A DNA stretch of 64,000 nucleotides from the NCBI GenBank assembly GCA_003864495.1, contig ML133455.1:1736001-1800000 (forward strand). The letters are read 5' to 3'. The translations under genes were made by a program, and so were the position numbers. Within the stretch, counting starts at the first letter, position 1, and each line of letters begins with the position of its first letter. The notes beneath the pieces were generated by a model that ran no database searches, was not told where the DNA came from, and worked only from the letters and a program-made list of their open reading frames with translations. This DNA comes from Nemopilema nomurai. Its lineage: Eukaryota; Cnidaria; Scyphozoa; Rhizostomeae; Rhizostomatidae. This document shows positions 51,468 through 61,869 of this stretch, one piece after another.

Positions 51468-53247
51468 TGCTTGGTAGTTCTACATAGCATGTCATTCGAT
51501 CGTTTTTGCCAAGAGTCGTATAAAGGCTTAGAATTGCGCCTATTTTCAATAATACAAATCGTAATTGTACATTCCTTTTTACGTCACATGGTACGTTGTT
51601 GTGTACGGACCAGGGTGGGTCGGAACAGCCTAGAGTTGACCTGTCCCGATCCTGGTTCCCAAAACATCAAGATCGTGTGCAATGATAATAATGATTCCAA
51701 TTGCGCATAAGACCGATGTCCTATGTTTTCCTGATGCTGCACTTGTTATTGCACATGACTATAAATGGGCGCATTAACCTGATGACGTGTGTTTCTGGGA
51801 ACTAACAGTTATACGTTTTCAGTTCTCGGAATATCTTGCTTCGCATTCACTTCCTGTTTGTGCCAAAAATGCCTCTAAACCCCGGACTCCCTGTAAAAAA
51901 ATTCCAAGCATCCTTGATTTATTGAACTTTGTTATACCTGTGTCTTTATTCACTGGTCACACCCAAGTAATGTTCTGCCTACGTGCTTTTAAATGTTGTA
52001 AATATGCTTCCATGTTGACTAGTTGTATATAATGTGTTAGTCTTCATACAACACCCTAGACAGATTCTTTCGTCATAGCCAAGGTAATCAATATTTAAAT
52101 AATGAAAACAACTTATAGAGATTTAGCTTCTTTTGAGTGGTATACATCCTTTACTAGGAAGAAAAAATGAGAAAAGAACTAACTATGTTTCAGAAAGGTT
52201 TCTATTTATTAACATATGATTTTAAATCCCAACTGTAGCGAAATAAGAACTTCCCTGAAATCTTGAAATGTCTTATCTATTTAGTGCTCGATTTCACCTA
52301 GGTAGAAAGTAAAGTGGATCCCAAATTGTTCTGTACTTTTCCACCAGTGTCCGAAAATCACATCTTCTCTAAGTTGCAATCATCTTAAGTCTAGCTTATG
52401 GAGAACAAATTGGAGATGCTTCGATCATGTTTATACCCTTGGTTCTTCGATCATGTTTATACCCTTGGTTTCTGTTTAGGCGTGTATTAGAGAATGCCTT
52501 GTTGACGTTGTCAATCGTTTGTTACAAGTTAGCAAAAAAGTTTCACGTTTTGTATATTGATATGCAGTTTCATGTCACAGCTCGTGTAATATATAGCCTA
52601 AGTACCAAAATACATAATATTTTGAAATATTTCAGATTCATTTGATATGTCAACTGTTGTGCACAAGACCCGTCTAACTATAACTAAGGGTCTAGAAATA
52701 TACAAATTTTCGATTATTTTGTACAGAGAATCATTTTTGAAAATCATTTTCTATAGAATAACGAGATAAACTGGTTTTAAAACTCCATGCAGGTTATAGA
52801 ACAAGACTATATTCAGACAACAGAACAGCAAAAGCATAAAAAATAACTATAAGATGAGCATCTTTATAATGTCCGGCCTTTGTAGGTGTTTTAGCTACCA
52901 TAGACGTTTTTGCTACAAGTAAATAAATGCTACGTTACAATACTTTACCTGAACAGAAAGAATCTCATTTTGCCTGTTTTGTGTCGAAAGAGTTGCCAAG
53001 GGGTGTAGCTCTTGATCTTGCCAGTGGACAATTCCTTTTGTACCACTGCAGTTGGAACTCAACAGCTTCCTGTGGACCACTTAATCCCTATTTTCAGTCA
53101 GTGCACTGTCGGATACAGCCTCGCGTGAAGTACTTAGATATTGAGGCACCAACCTAATAATTCGAAAGCAATCACAACAGATTTTAATTAAAGTCATGAT
53201 GCATGATGAAAGTGTTATCTTTGCCAATATGACTTAGCATGTCCAAT
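51468..53247. other. Spacer between CCDC24 and the secreted-protein cluster
   Basis: Begins with the CCDC24 3' UTR. An imperfect inverted repeat flanks 51608-51657 (CCAGGGTGGGTCGGAACAG against CTGTCCCGATCCTGG). A 26-bp perfect tandem duplication is at 52419-52470. No exon is supported; the 76-codon frame at 52927-53157 has no family match. Confidence 0.4.
52419..52470 (+). repeat. 26-bp perfect tandem duplication
   Basis: The unit starting CTTCGATCATGTTTATACCC occurs twice head to tail with no difference. Confidence 0.9.
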
Positions 53248-53277
53248 CTTATCTTCCAGTAAACCATTAAATATAAA
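53248..53277 (+). promoter_or_regulatory. Promoter of secreted-family copy 1: GATA-type motif and TATA box
   Basis: CTTATCTTCCAG at 53248-53259 (AGATAAG on the other strand, a GATA-factor site) is followed by TATAAA at 53272-53277, 86 bases before the ATG. The same 12-mer occurs before copy 3. Confidence 0.5.
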
Positions 53278-53357
53278 GTCTTGGTCGAGAGCGGCCAAAT
53301 GACACAAACGGTTTGGGGTTCGCCTCAGTTTTGCGAGCGTGTTGGCCCTGTTGGAAG

Positions 53358-53521
53358 ATGTCAAGACTACTTATCCTGTTGCTGCTTCTTCCGGAACTAA
53401 CCTTGGCTACTACCATTGCCTTTACAGGAACGGTTATGGATGCACATCAAAGGAGTGATCCAAAATTTATTCAATACATCAAGTACACTTTCATCACGTA
53501 TTCTGGAGTCATAGGCAAAAG
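53358..53521 (+). CDS. Secreted-family copy 1: signal-peptide first exon without its own second exon
   Basis: The exon begins MSRLLILLLLLPELTLA, a signal peptide, and ends SDPKFIQYIKYTFITYSGVIGKR, aligned with the D-P-K-[LF] helix and G-K-K end of copies 2 and 3. The donor leaves two bases of a split codon (AG before GTGGGT), the same phase as the others. An alternative donor five bases on (GTAAGA) would change phase. The ATG at 53358 is chosen over an upstream in-frame ATG at 53313 because it aligns with the paralogues. No matching second exon lies between here and copy 2. It could splice over copy 2's first exon to 57325, making it an alternative first exon, or be a truncated copy. Function unknown. 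Confidence 0.55.
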
Positions 53522-53947
53522 GTGGGTAAGATGAAACTTAACAGTTATCAATTTCCAAACATAGATATCGCGAATAAATATTGCAATTGTAGAACAGATG
53601 TCTTCTAGCATTTCTTTCTTTTTCCTTCCCGCCTTTTAATAATCATTTTGGTACGTGTTTTTGACCTATTTTAGTTCTGTCATTGTCCATGGCTTTTCCT
53701 CTTCAACTGCAATCCTAAGCATGTTCTTCATTAAATTTTGTTGCCCAATTTTTTAAACTGGAAGTGCGCTTTGCATCCTTGAAATGAAATTGCTTTTCTA
53801 TGTTATTAATGAAGAAGTAAACAGTTTTCTTACGGCTCTTCTCATTCAGATTCCCCATACTTGCGTGCCAGTATAATAGCTAACAGATGTATTCTCAGTT
53901 GCAAAAGTTTGATCTGTGCATGGGGATGCACTCATGTAATTTATGCA

Positions 53948-54110
53948 TTAGAGCTGCATCAAGGACTCCGACGCAGGTTGGAAAGTGGAGGGGCCAAGGA
54001 AGATTTTAACAATCATAACAAAAGATATTTAGAAAAGCTCTATTGTTTTACAAAAAGGTGCGGGGGCCATGGCCCCCCCGGGCCCCCCTTCGTCGGGGGC
54101 CCTGTGCATG
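53948..54110. mobile_element. Probable hAT-type remnant
   Basis: A GAGCTGCATCAAGGACTCCG opening, then GGAGGGGCCAAGGAAG and a near-palindromic GGGGGCCATGGCCCCCCCGG block, resembles the non-coding ends of hAT MITEs seen elsewhere in this window (34.6 and 43.4 kb). Exact ends and target duplication are not discernible. It lies where a second exon for copy 1 would be expected. Confidence 0.35.
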
Positions 54111-54685
54111 TCATCCCGGTTTACTCCCATAATCATGTCACTGGCAAAGGGATTGTCTTGAAAAAGCAGACCACGAAGCTATTATTTTGCGCCTGGGCAG
54201 CGTCAACCAGGACCCAGGAAAGATATAACAGCTTTATTGGCAGAAGCTTCGACAGTTATGGATAAAAGAACGACAATGTTGTTTATCGACCACTATAGCC
54301 AGAAGATCCTCCATCAAATGACATTTAAATAGAAGTATAAATTAAATAGAATATAATTAATAGTAGAATATAGTTTTCTTCGTTTGGCAACAAGAGTTTT
54401 GATATTTCCAAGCCCTTTCTTATGTCGACGAACACCAAATGTACTTTTGCTTGAAACGGACCCTTAGCCAGACCTGGCTTTTAAAAGCGGTTCAGCTTGG
54501 CACTGCAATGTTAGTCTTCAAAAACATCCCTTATCATAATAATAGAATCCAAAAAAATAATTTGCAAATCTTTCTAAATCAATCAAAAGCAGATCTTATT
54601 AACATTCATTGCCTTATGCAAGTCGTATCTATGGTAAAACGTTCTACCCCGCCTTTTCATTATCTTTCCGCCAAACAGCTAAAAC

Positions 54686-54732
54686 AGATAAGCTAATTGT
54701 AATAGTTTAAATAGGTTCTACTGGTGGTATAT
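54686..54732 (+). promoter_or_regulatory. Promoter of secreted-family copy 2: GATA-type motif and weak TATA
   Basis: AGATAAG at 54686-54692 and a TTATCTTTCC variant at 54660-54669 lie upstream of TATAT at 54728-54732, 68 bases before the ATG. Placement resembles copies 1 and 3, with the GATA motif in the opposite orientation. Confidence 0.4.
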
Positions 54733-54795
54733 CGCCACTGCAGCAGTCTCTCTCTGTTTCTGTCGTCACGTCAAACACGTCAGGTCAGCAACAGT

Positions 54796-57520
54796 ATGTC
54801 ACGATTTGTCATCCTGTCCTTGGTGCTCGCTAGCCCGATCTTGGCTGGTGCCTTGTCAAGTGCGTTTCTCAACTCAAATGAAAAGACTGATCCAAAGTTG
54901 GTTAAGAAAATCGGAGAAGCTCTTGCCAGTTATTCTGCAGGCGTCAACAAAAAGTGGGTATAGAGAAAGTATTTGCAATAGTTATTAACAGGCAGAGAAT
55001 CAGTAACAATATTTCTTTTTTTACTAGTTAAGCATACGATGACTTATTCCTTTTTTGTACCTTTTTCTAGCAAATATGAACTATTGTACAAGTAACTACC
55101 TTAGAATTAAGAGCAAATTAGAGTCGCTAAATAATGTGGTCGATCCACAACAAATTTTGCTATGAAAATCCTGCCATATAATCACTCTCCTTGCTAGACT
55201 GTTAAATTTTGAGCAATATCTTCCGTTCAACTTGGACGCTTTATAAATTTTTGCTACAGCAGCAACCGATCAAGAAGTTTCCCTCCTAGTTTCCTAGTAA
55301 TAAACCTGGTCCAGTCAAATTTATCAAGGTAATACCCTAGTAGCTTCCAATCTCGTAATTGTACTGTTTCTTTGATCCTCGTTCTTCTGTCCTTTGACCA
55401 CTTACTTTTATCACGAAGAATGCGATTAGCAAAGGTGGAAGCATCCAAGAGATACTATCATTAATTCTGTTAAGTTTAAAAAAGCACCACCTTTTATCAC
55501 GAAGAATGCGATTAACAAAGGTGGAAGCATCCAAGAGATACTATTATTAATTCTGTTAAGTTTAAAAAAGCACCACCAGTTAATAATGAAATTAAATTAT
55601 TAACTGTGACATCTAATGTGAGAACCTCAGAATCTGAGAACCTCATAAGAATGGTGTTATCCCCATAGTACTTTGCTACCCACACCAGTATTCCTTTCAA
55701 ATGTGATGCCTGTAGCCATGGCGTACCTAGGGTACTACTCTGCTTGCTTTGCGAATTTAAATTTAAATTATGGTAGGTAAGATCCCACTGTTCTTTGAAT
55801 CCCCTTCTTGCTTTTGATCTTTGGAGCACCTGGGTATTTTAATACTTTTACCTCTTTTCATTTTTTCGACACGTTCTGAGCTGTTAACCACCCCATCCCC
55901 CCCCCAAAAAAACAACGTTGTTAACAAATTACAGCGTCCAGTCACTGGGGGAAAAGGTTGGACACAAATGACGCTTGTTTGGCGCCAGGATAACAGTGTT
56001 TTTAGGAAGGGGGTATTTATGAACGCGAATCAAAGAATTGTCACTGCTAACAATTTTGCCAGGCAATTTGATCCTGACATTACTAGGATGCTTTATCCTG
56101 TGTTTAGTCGGTTGTTAGCCACGTTCTCGTAGTTGTGACGTCTGGTTGCTAGTCATCCAAATTCAAATATTCTTCATAACAATTAATTTGCATGATTGAT
56201 GCGTTATCTCGTTCTAAGATAACACACGTGGCCTGCCTTCTCAAGCTTCTCCTTCGAGTCACGATTATCTGTTGATTTTTTGTGTGCAATTGGCTCGAAC
56301 ACGTTGGCCTGTAAAGAGGCCTTTATTCTTCAGCAAAATCAAAATTCCTTCTGGTTCCGATGATCTTTCTTAGATTCTTCTGAACAGCATCAACATTCCA
56401 GAGTTACGTCCTGAAACCTTTTCGGCTAAATCATGAATGTGTCGCTATTAAAACTAGAGCCACGTAAAGCAGCAGCCCGTCGCAATCGAAAAGACGCAAT
56501 GCCCCGATTAAGGTGATTCGACTATAGGGCAACAACTTCTAAAGAATCTAGACTGCACCAAAGCGTATACTGACGACAATTTTCGTATAATTGGACAAGA
56601 TGAGTCATATTTTCATCCAGGGGGTTTTGAAGTCTTTTGGACGCTACATTTCTATGCAAAATCCTATTTTGTGTAGACATGAAGAGTGCGTCTTTCTATT
56701 TCTACTCTTTCTTCCAAAAAGTGGGCACTGATTGGTCATTAGAAGCCAATCACGGGCCATTCTTACAAGCTTGTGGTGCTTTTTGACCGTTAATTGGCTA
56801 CCTATTTTGTCAGCTCTTGGTCATGTTCATCCCATTATATCATCTTCGCGGTGTCGAGCGAAGACGTCCTTCAGGTATCGAAAATCATGTATCCGCTGTT
56901 TTTTACCACTGTGAAACAATAAACTGTTACCCCTTCTTCTTCTACACGATCGATCGACTACTTCATGAAGTAGGTTATGTCCATGTAAAGGGGAAAAAAG
57001 AAAACACATAGGACAGCAGCAGATGCTTGAAAGATTTGAGGCGCATGACATCAGCGTCAGCTCAACATATCACAGAGAGAGCTCTCTATGTGAAACCCCC
57101 CCCTCACCCCCAAAAATTCATACTTTAGTTGAAGAAGGTTGCCCTGTTGTCCTATGGCTTGAAATTATCAAAATTAGTCAAAATAAACAAACTGAGCTTA
57201 CCCCTACAGTTCCCTATGGGTGCCTGTTCCATTCTCTAACTGTATTGCGGGCCTATCCCTGTTACCCTTTATGCTACCTTCGACACCTTTCACAAATATA
57301 CTTATCAGAATGTGTTCTCTTTAGGTTTGTCTTTCAAAGCGTCACTTTTGGAATGAGAAGAACAAGGGCTGACGGGAGCAACTATTTGTCCATCGTAGCA
57401 AAGGCATTGGGGTGGAAAAGCAACGGCGAGAGACACAACGCGAGATGTAAACTGGACTTGGAGCTGAATAGCATTGGGACAGTAGTGGCGGGGAAAGTCA
57501 AAAATTGTTACCATCACTAA
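54796..57520 (+). CDS. Secreted-family copy 2: small secreted protein, 2 exons
   Basis: Exons 54796-54953 and 57325-57520 join as AA|G to give 117 residues. The signal peptide is MSRFVILSLVLASPILAG. The mature part begins near SSAFLNSNEKTDPKL, continues with a predicted amphipathic helix (DPKLVKKIGEALASYS), then strand-like segments with VTFGMRRTR and ARCKLDLELNSIG, and ends GKVKNCYHH. The Cys that follows G-K-K in copy 3 is Phe here (KKF), leaving two cysteines. One helix followed by strands is reminiscent of cystatin-type folds, but no cystatin inhibitory motif is visible and I do not assign a family. The 2.4-kb intron holds an 86-bp tandem duplication and a relative of the 1.3-2.3 kb transposon. 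The 3' UTR resembles that of copy 3 just past the stop (CACTAAG, TGCAGAA). A secreted role is inferred from the signal peptide only. Confidence 0.8.
55406..55577 (+). repeat. 86-bp tandem duplication
   Basis: Copy 55406-55491, beginning TTTTATCACGAAGAATGCG, is repeated at 55492-55577 with about two substitutions. It lies in the intron of secreted copy 2. Long minus-strand frames across it are a by-product of the duplication; part of them (55512-55829) reads moderately protein-like and may be transposon-derived. Confidence 0.9.
56575..56890 (+). repeat. Diverged relative of the transposon interior at 1.5-1.8 kb
   Basis: Shared landmarks in the same order are TTTTCGTATAATTGG, a TTTTGGA..CATTTCTATG..AAAATCC stretch, TGTAGACA, CTGATTGGT followed by CCAATCACG, and a GTGTCG..CGAA..GT segment. 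Identity by eye is roughly two-thirds. Termini like those at 1311/2288 are not visible, so this is an old, truncated member of the same family. Confidence 0.6.
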
Positions 57521-60502
57521 GTTCTTTTGATTTGCAGAAGTGACAAAAAATTATTTAATTTCTAGAAATGTACGCAATATGCTGAACTATTAATTAACGT
57601 AAATAACTATTGATTAATTAACCTAAGCGTTTCATGCGGAATCATCGGACTATTTAGCATCTGATTGAACTCGACATATGTATTTTATTTGCTCTTTACC
57701 TGCCTGCCTGAGCGTGTGTGTGTGCGTGTGTGTGTATTTGTCCTTGTCATTATTTCTTCGTCCTTTTTGTCGAAGGGGCAAGAATAGAGCAAGGAAGGAA
57801 AATGGCTAAAAGCTTTCTAATACAACTATTATCACTAAATACCTTAAGCAAGTATGGAACTTCTGTCTATGATATATCTATTAAATACTTATTGTCTCTA
57901 CACAGAGACTGGTGTTCAACTCTAAGGTATGGCATAAATTGAGTAATTTTTATGATGTGGAAGAAGGAGGTCTGAATCTGAATCATAGCAGCAGCCAAGG
58001 ATGGAAAAAGAAGCCAGACATAAACGAGCTGCATTTCTCTATTTAATGGCACGGAGGCTTATTGTGGGGTGCAAAGTCTATAGGTGCAATGACAGGAAAC
58101 TTACTTGAGCTCAAGAAGTGCATGTGATGGGGTGACTGCATTAATTTGCCGCATTTACTAAATATATGACAGTATTGTTGTTGTTGGTCATTTGTTAAGT
58201 TGGTCATTGGATGTGATTTTGACTCCCTTGCGTTTTTAACCAGCTTTGTATTCTTCTGTTGAGATTGCAAGCTGTTGTCTGTCGCCGCACTTGATTTGAG
58301 CTCGCCGTTCAGCATTTGTTTTCATTTATTTATCTCTTATCTACGATGGATAAATAAGAGACTACTGCACAGCATGTTGGCAAATGTCCTGCGAAAACAC
58401 GAGGCGAAGAAAGATCAAAGAGCAAAGAGGCAGTGTGTTCTGTAATGGAGCAATTGTGTGTCCCAATAAAGTTGTCATTACCCAGGTTTCTATCAGCATC
58501 ATATTATATATAACTCCAGATAGTTTGATGGTGTAAAGCCTTAAAATTTAAAAAGAAATGAACGTCAACTTGATATAAAAGTCTACAGATGTATAAACCT
58601 ATTATATTTGCTTGCACGTCTTCTGTATAATGTTCTTTACCAAAATCCTGTTCACAAAATTGAAGCTTGTTCAAATTGAACCATTACCGAATCGACAAAT
58701 CAAAACCAATGTCGCCAATCTTCCAAAAGCCATTTTAACGCTTGGGATCAGGTCGAGAATGAGTGAATTGTTAAAGACTTTGCAGTGATTTAGCAACTCA
58801 AATAACAATGTTAATTTTTATAATTTCTCACAACCTTACATTACTACATCACTTCATACTGTCTCAGCTCCACTCGCTTCTCATCCTAGATTTTCCCGTT
58901 TTCATTTCATCTCCGTTCCATCATACACACAGTTTTCAGCAGGAAATTTGTATTTAGAATAACGTTTTACACGTGATTGTAGCGTTCAGTTAGACTGACA
59001 GCGAGAAGACAGAGACAAAACAGGAAGAGTAAAGCAGGCAATGCCTCTCTCTATCGTTCTGGCTCCTTGTTCTCTGCACGTTAAACAGGGCAACGATAGC
59101 TATGATCGCCCACAGATTTCGAGCAAAACAGCAGATGAAAAGACAAATCACCACGCACCTAGATTTTCCTAAAATTGGCATGTTGCCTTCAATTACAAGC
59201 AGGAGTGGCGCTTCCTTTAATCTAATGCCCCTTCCCCCTAGCTCCAGTATAAGGATAAGTTGCGAACTGCAAAACAGCTTGTTATTTATAACCTTTGGCT
59301 GCAGATGATCAGAAAGTTTGGTTCTTTGCTTGATTAATTGATCGATTCTCTTAAACAAGCGTCATGGATAGGGAAAAAATGCCGAGCTTAAAGGAAAATG
59401 GGGTTGCTTTCCACAAAGATCAGTTCTAGGGCCGATGCTATTTAACATTTGAGAAGTGGTTATTTAAAAGAAACGAAACGAAAAATTTCCTTGACTTTAG
59501 CTATACGACTATCTGATGCTAAATAATTGTCATCTCAAATTGCTTCAAACAGAAGTATTCATGCTTCTTTTCTTGAAGTATTCAGCCAAATGAAAACGAG
59601 TTTCAAAGAAAATATTCTTAACTAATTCCTCGATATCCAGCGTATTAGTCAATGTGACTCCTTCAATCTGAGAATTGATGTATCCATGCTACACAAAGTT
59701 CCTGCCCAAAAATTTTACTTACGTTCAGGTTTCAGATACGTTTCTTTCGAATTTGTTGATTGTAATCAGTCCAAATCTTTTTGTTGATTAGCGATATCAT
59801 ATGGAAATCCTCGTGTTGATAGAGCATCAATCGTAGAAGACAACAGAAGCGAATTTTATCAGTGAATAAGTAAAAACGTCAGAATCATGGGTACTTTTCA
59901 TTATTGATGGTGAATATAAAGAATGGAAGAACGTAGCGAAGATTTACTTGTAACTTGCTTCTTACGGATAAGGGCAGGATCGGGCTAAATAGCCATGAAA
60001 GATTGTGCACAAAACCCCAGATCAAAGTGGTAATTTAACTCAAACTTCCCCTGATCGTAATAGGCACACACTTCTATCAAAAAGATACTTCGATGCCGAT
60101 GTCGATTGGAACCACTTTGACTCCTCTGCACTTTCAAACAACAGATTAATGAAGTTTTGCCGTGTTTCTTTGTTTCAGGGTTACCCTTTTAAACTGCAAA
60201 TGGACTTTCTTTTATTTAGGCCAAGGACGTGTTTTATTTTTCTACAATTCTCTGGCTATCGGTATTTCTGTCCTGTCATAGTACATACATGAAGATGGAG
60301 ATAAGTGATGGTAATCATTTTGCCAGGTGAGGTACTTTCTACATCGGCAAACTCTATTGCAGAGCTTAGCATTAGCATCTTTGATGCAGTTTATAGCTGT
60401 TTATGAACAAGATCAACGGAAGCGCCTGTGAATGATAATACGCATTCACACTATTCAATGGCAAAAATGCATCGTTCTTGTATGTTTCTTGTTTCCTCTT
60501 AT
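57521..60502. other. Spacer between secreted copies 2 and 3
   Basis: Holds the 3' UTR of copy 2; AATAAA at 58465-58470 is a possible but distant polyadenylation signal. No further first or second exon of the family is visible, and no other gene is supported. Confidence 0.4.
57712..57736 (+). repeat. (GT)n microsatellite
   Basis: A run of GT dinucleotides with one GC interruption, downstream of secreted copy 2. Confidence 0.9.
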
Positions 60503-60557
60503 CTTATCTTCCAGCTAAGATAGTGCAGTACGCGAGGTGCCTTTGATGAGATATAAA
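60503..60557 (+). promoter_or_regulatory. Promoter of secreted-family copy 3: GATA-type motif and TATA box
   Basis: CTTATCTTCCAG at 60503-60514, identical to the 12-mer before copy 1, preceded by another TCTTATC; TATAAA at 60552-60557, 85-90 bases before the ATG as in copy 1. Confidence 0.5.
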
Positions 60558-60641
60558 TGCAACGTAAGGTCATTTTCTCACTTAATACATCAGGTAATCC
60601 GTTTTGCTGCAGCAAAAAGTGCTCTTTGCAGTATCGCCAAA

Positions 60642-61569
60642 ATGTCATTGTCTCTTATCCTGCTGTTGGTTCTTGGTTTGGCAAACACTGCCTACTCCGG
60701 CACAATGACCCTCAGTGAAAGTGAAAAGACCGATCCAAAGTTGGTTTATGCCATCAAAAGCGCATTTGCCACTTATTCTACAGATACTGGCAAAAAGTAG
60801 GTAGAAAGAATTGTTCATTGATATTTCGGAAGAGAAGGTTATCATACTGTGTTTCATATATTTAGTTTGTAATGTCTCGTAAGCCAACGTTATAGTGGAA
60901 CAGATGTCCAGCATTGATGCTCTCTTACTCCTTCACTTCTTTTCTCTCCATTTGATTCTCTTTCAATTGCTTTTCCTGCTTCACTATCACCAATAGCCTG
61001 TCTTCTTCGTGTATTCATTTTGCTTAACTTCTGGCTCTAAAAAATTCTCATTCCTGTCGGTATATTTACCATAATCATCATCGTCATTACAAACAGCATC
61101 ATGATAATAATGGTCATTCTTTAAGCTCTCTTGAGTTTTTGCCATCGCTGTCAACATAGTCATTTCAACATTGCTTACAGTCATCATCATCATCTGCTTT
61201 TAGACTCTATTGACTTTTAGCTTCACCTGAGTTGTACATTTCATAAAGATTTTTAATAATTCCTAATCATTCCCAACAAAACCAGATAATCGATGTCTAA
61301 GCTATGTTTGACTGTAAACTAGCCAGGCTGGAAAGCTTGTTCGAGATCCTAACCGCTTTTGAATACTAATGAAGATTCTCTTTAGGTGTACGTTGGACAG
61401 TGTTTCCTACGGAATAAGAAAGGACAATGGAAAAAGACTGTTTGTCGGTACACGTACATTGGAATCGGAAGATGATAGCCCCGGTCACATTATAAATTGT
61501 GTTCTGAACTTAGAAGTAAACAGCTTGGGAAAGTACGCTGGTAAAGTCAAGATGTGCATGCATCACTAA
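60642..61569 (+). CDS. Secreted-family copy 3: small secreted protein, 2 exons
   Basis: Exons 60642-60796 and 61386-61569 join as AA|G to give 112 residues. The signal peptide is MSLSLILLLVLGLANTAYS. The mature part reads SESEKTDPKLVYAIKSAF (helix), then GKKCTLDSVSYGIRKDNG, IINCVLNLEVNSLG and a GKVKMCMHH end. Three cysteines are present, an odd number for a secreted protein. Helix, splice phase, the S-V-[ST]-[FY]-G-[IM]-R segment, the N-S-[IL]-G turn and the final C-x-H-H align it with copy 2. The second-exon acceptors share TTCTCTTTAG. The 589-bp intron carries TCATCATCATC-type simple sequence. Function is unknown; abundant secretion is only an inference from the TATA-type promoter and signal peptide. 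Confidence 0.82.
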
Positions 61570-61851
61570 GCTGTTGAATGGCCTGCAGAACTGGCAGAAA
61601 ATAATTTGATTTCCATATCATTTCAATAATACATATGCAATGTATAGGGTGTTTACTTGTGATGAAACAAACTATGCTAATATTATCGCTGCTTATCTGA
61701 CTCCATGAAAGAAGCACGCTTGGAAGAGCTATATCTGTGTTCACTCTTGACAACTAACCGTCTTTTTGAGCCACAAGCAAGTACGCCACACCAAACATAG
61801 AGGATATTAAGCTTGGCTTTAATCCTCATGCCCATTTGCTTGACTTCTAAG

Positions 61852-61857
61852 AATAAA
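61852..61857 (+). terminator. Candidate polyadenylation signal of secreted copy 3
   Basis: AATAAA about 280 bases past the stop, followed within 15 bases by a TGTTTTCAAGTGTTT GU-rich stretch as expected of a cleavage region. Confidence 0.6.
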
Positions 61858-61869
61858 ATGTTTTCAAGT

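Noticed and set aside
55950..56132. Plus-strand frame ending FDPDITRMLYPVFSRLLATF, resembling the D-P-K-L helix of the secreted family
   Set aside because: No signal peptide, a stop directly after the match and no splice donor in phase; the similarity is short and could be chance.
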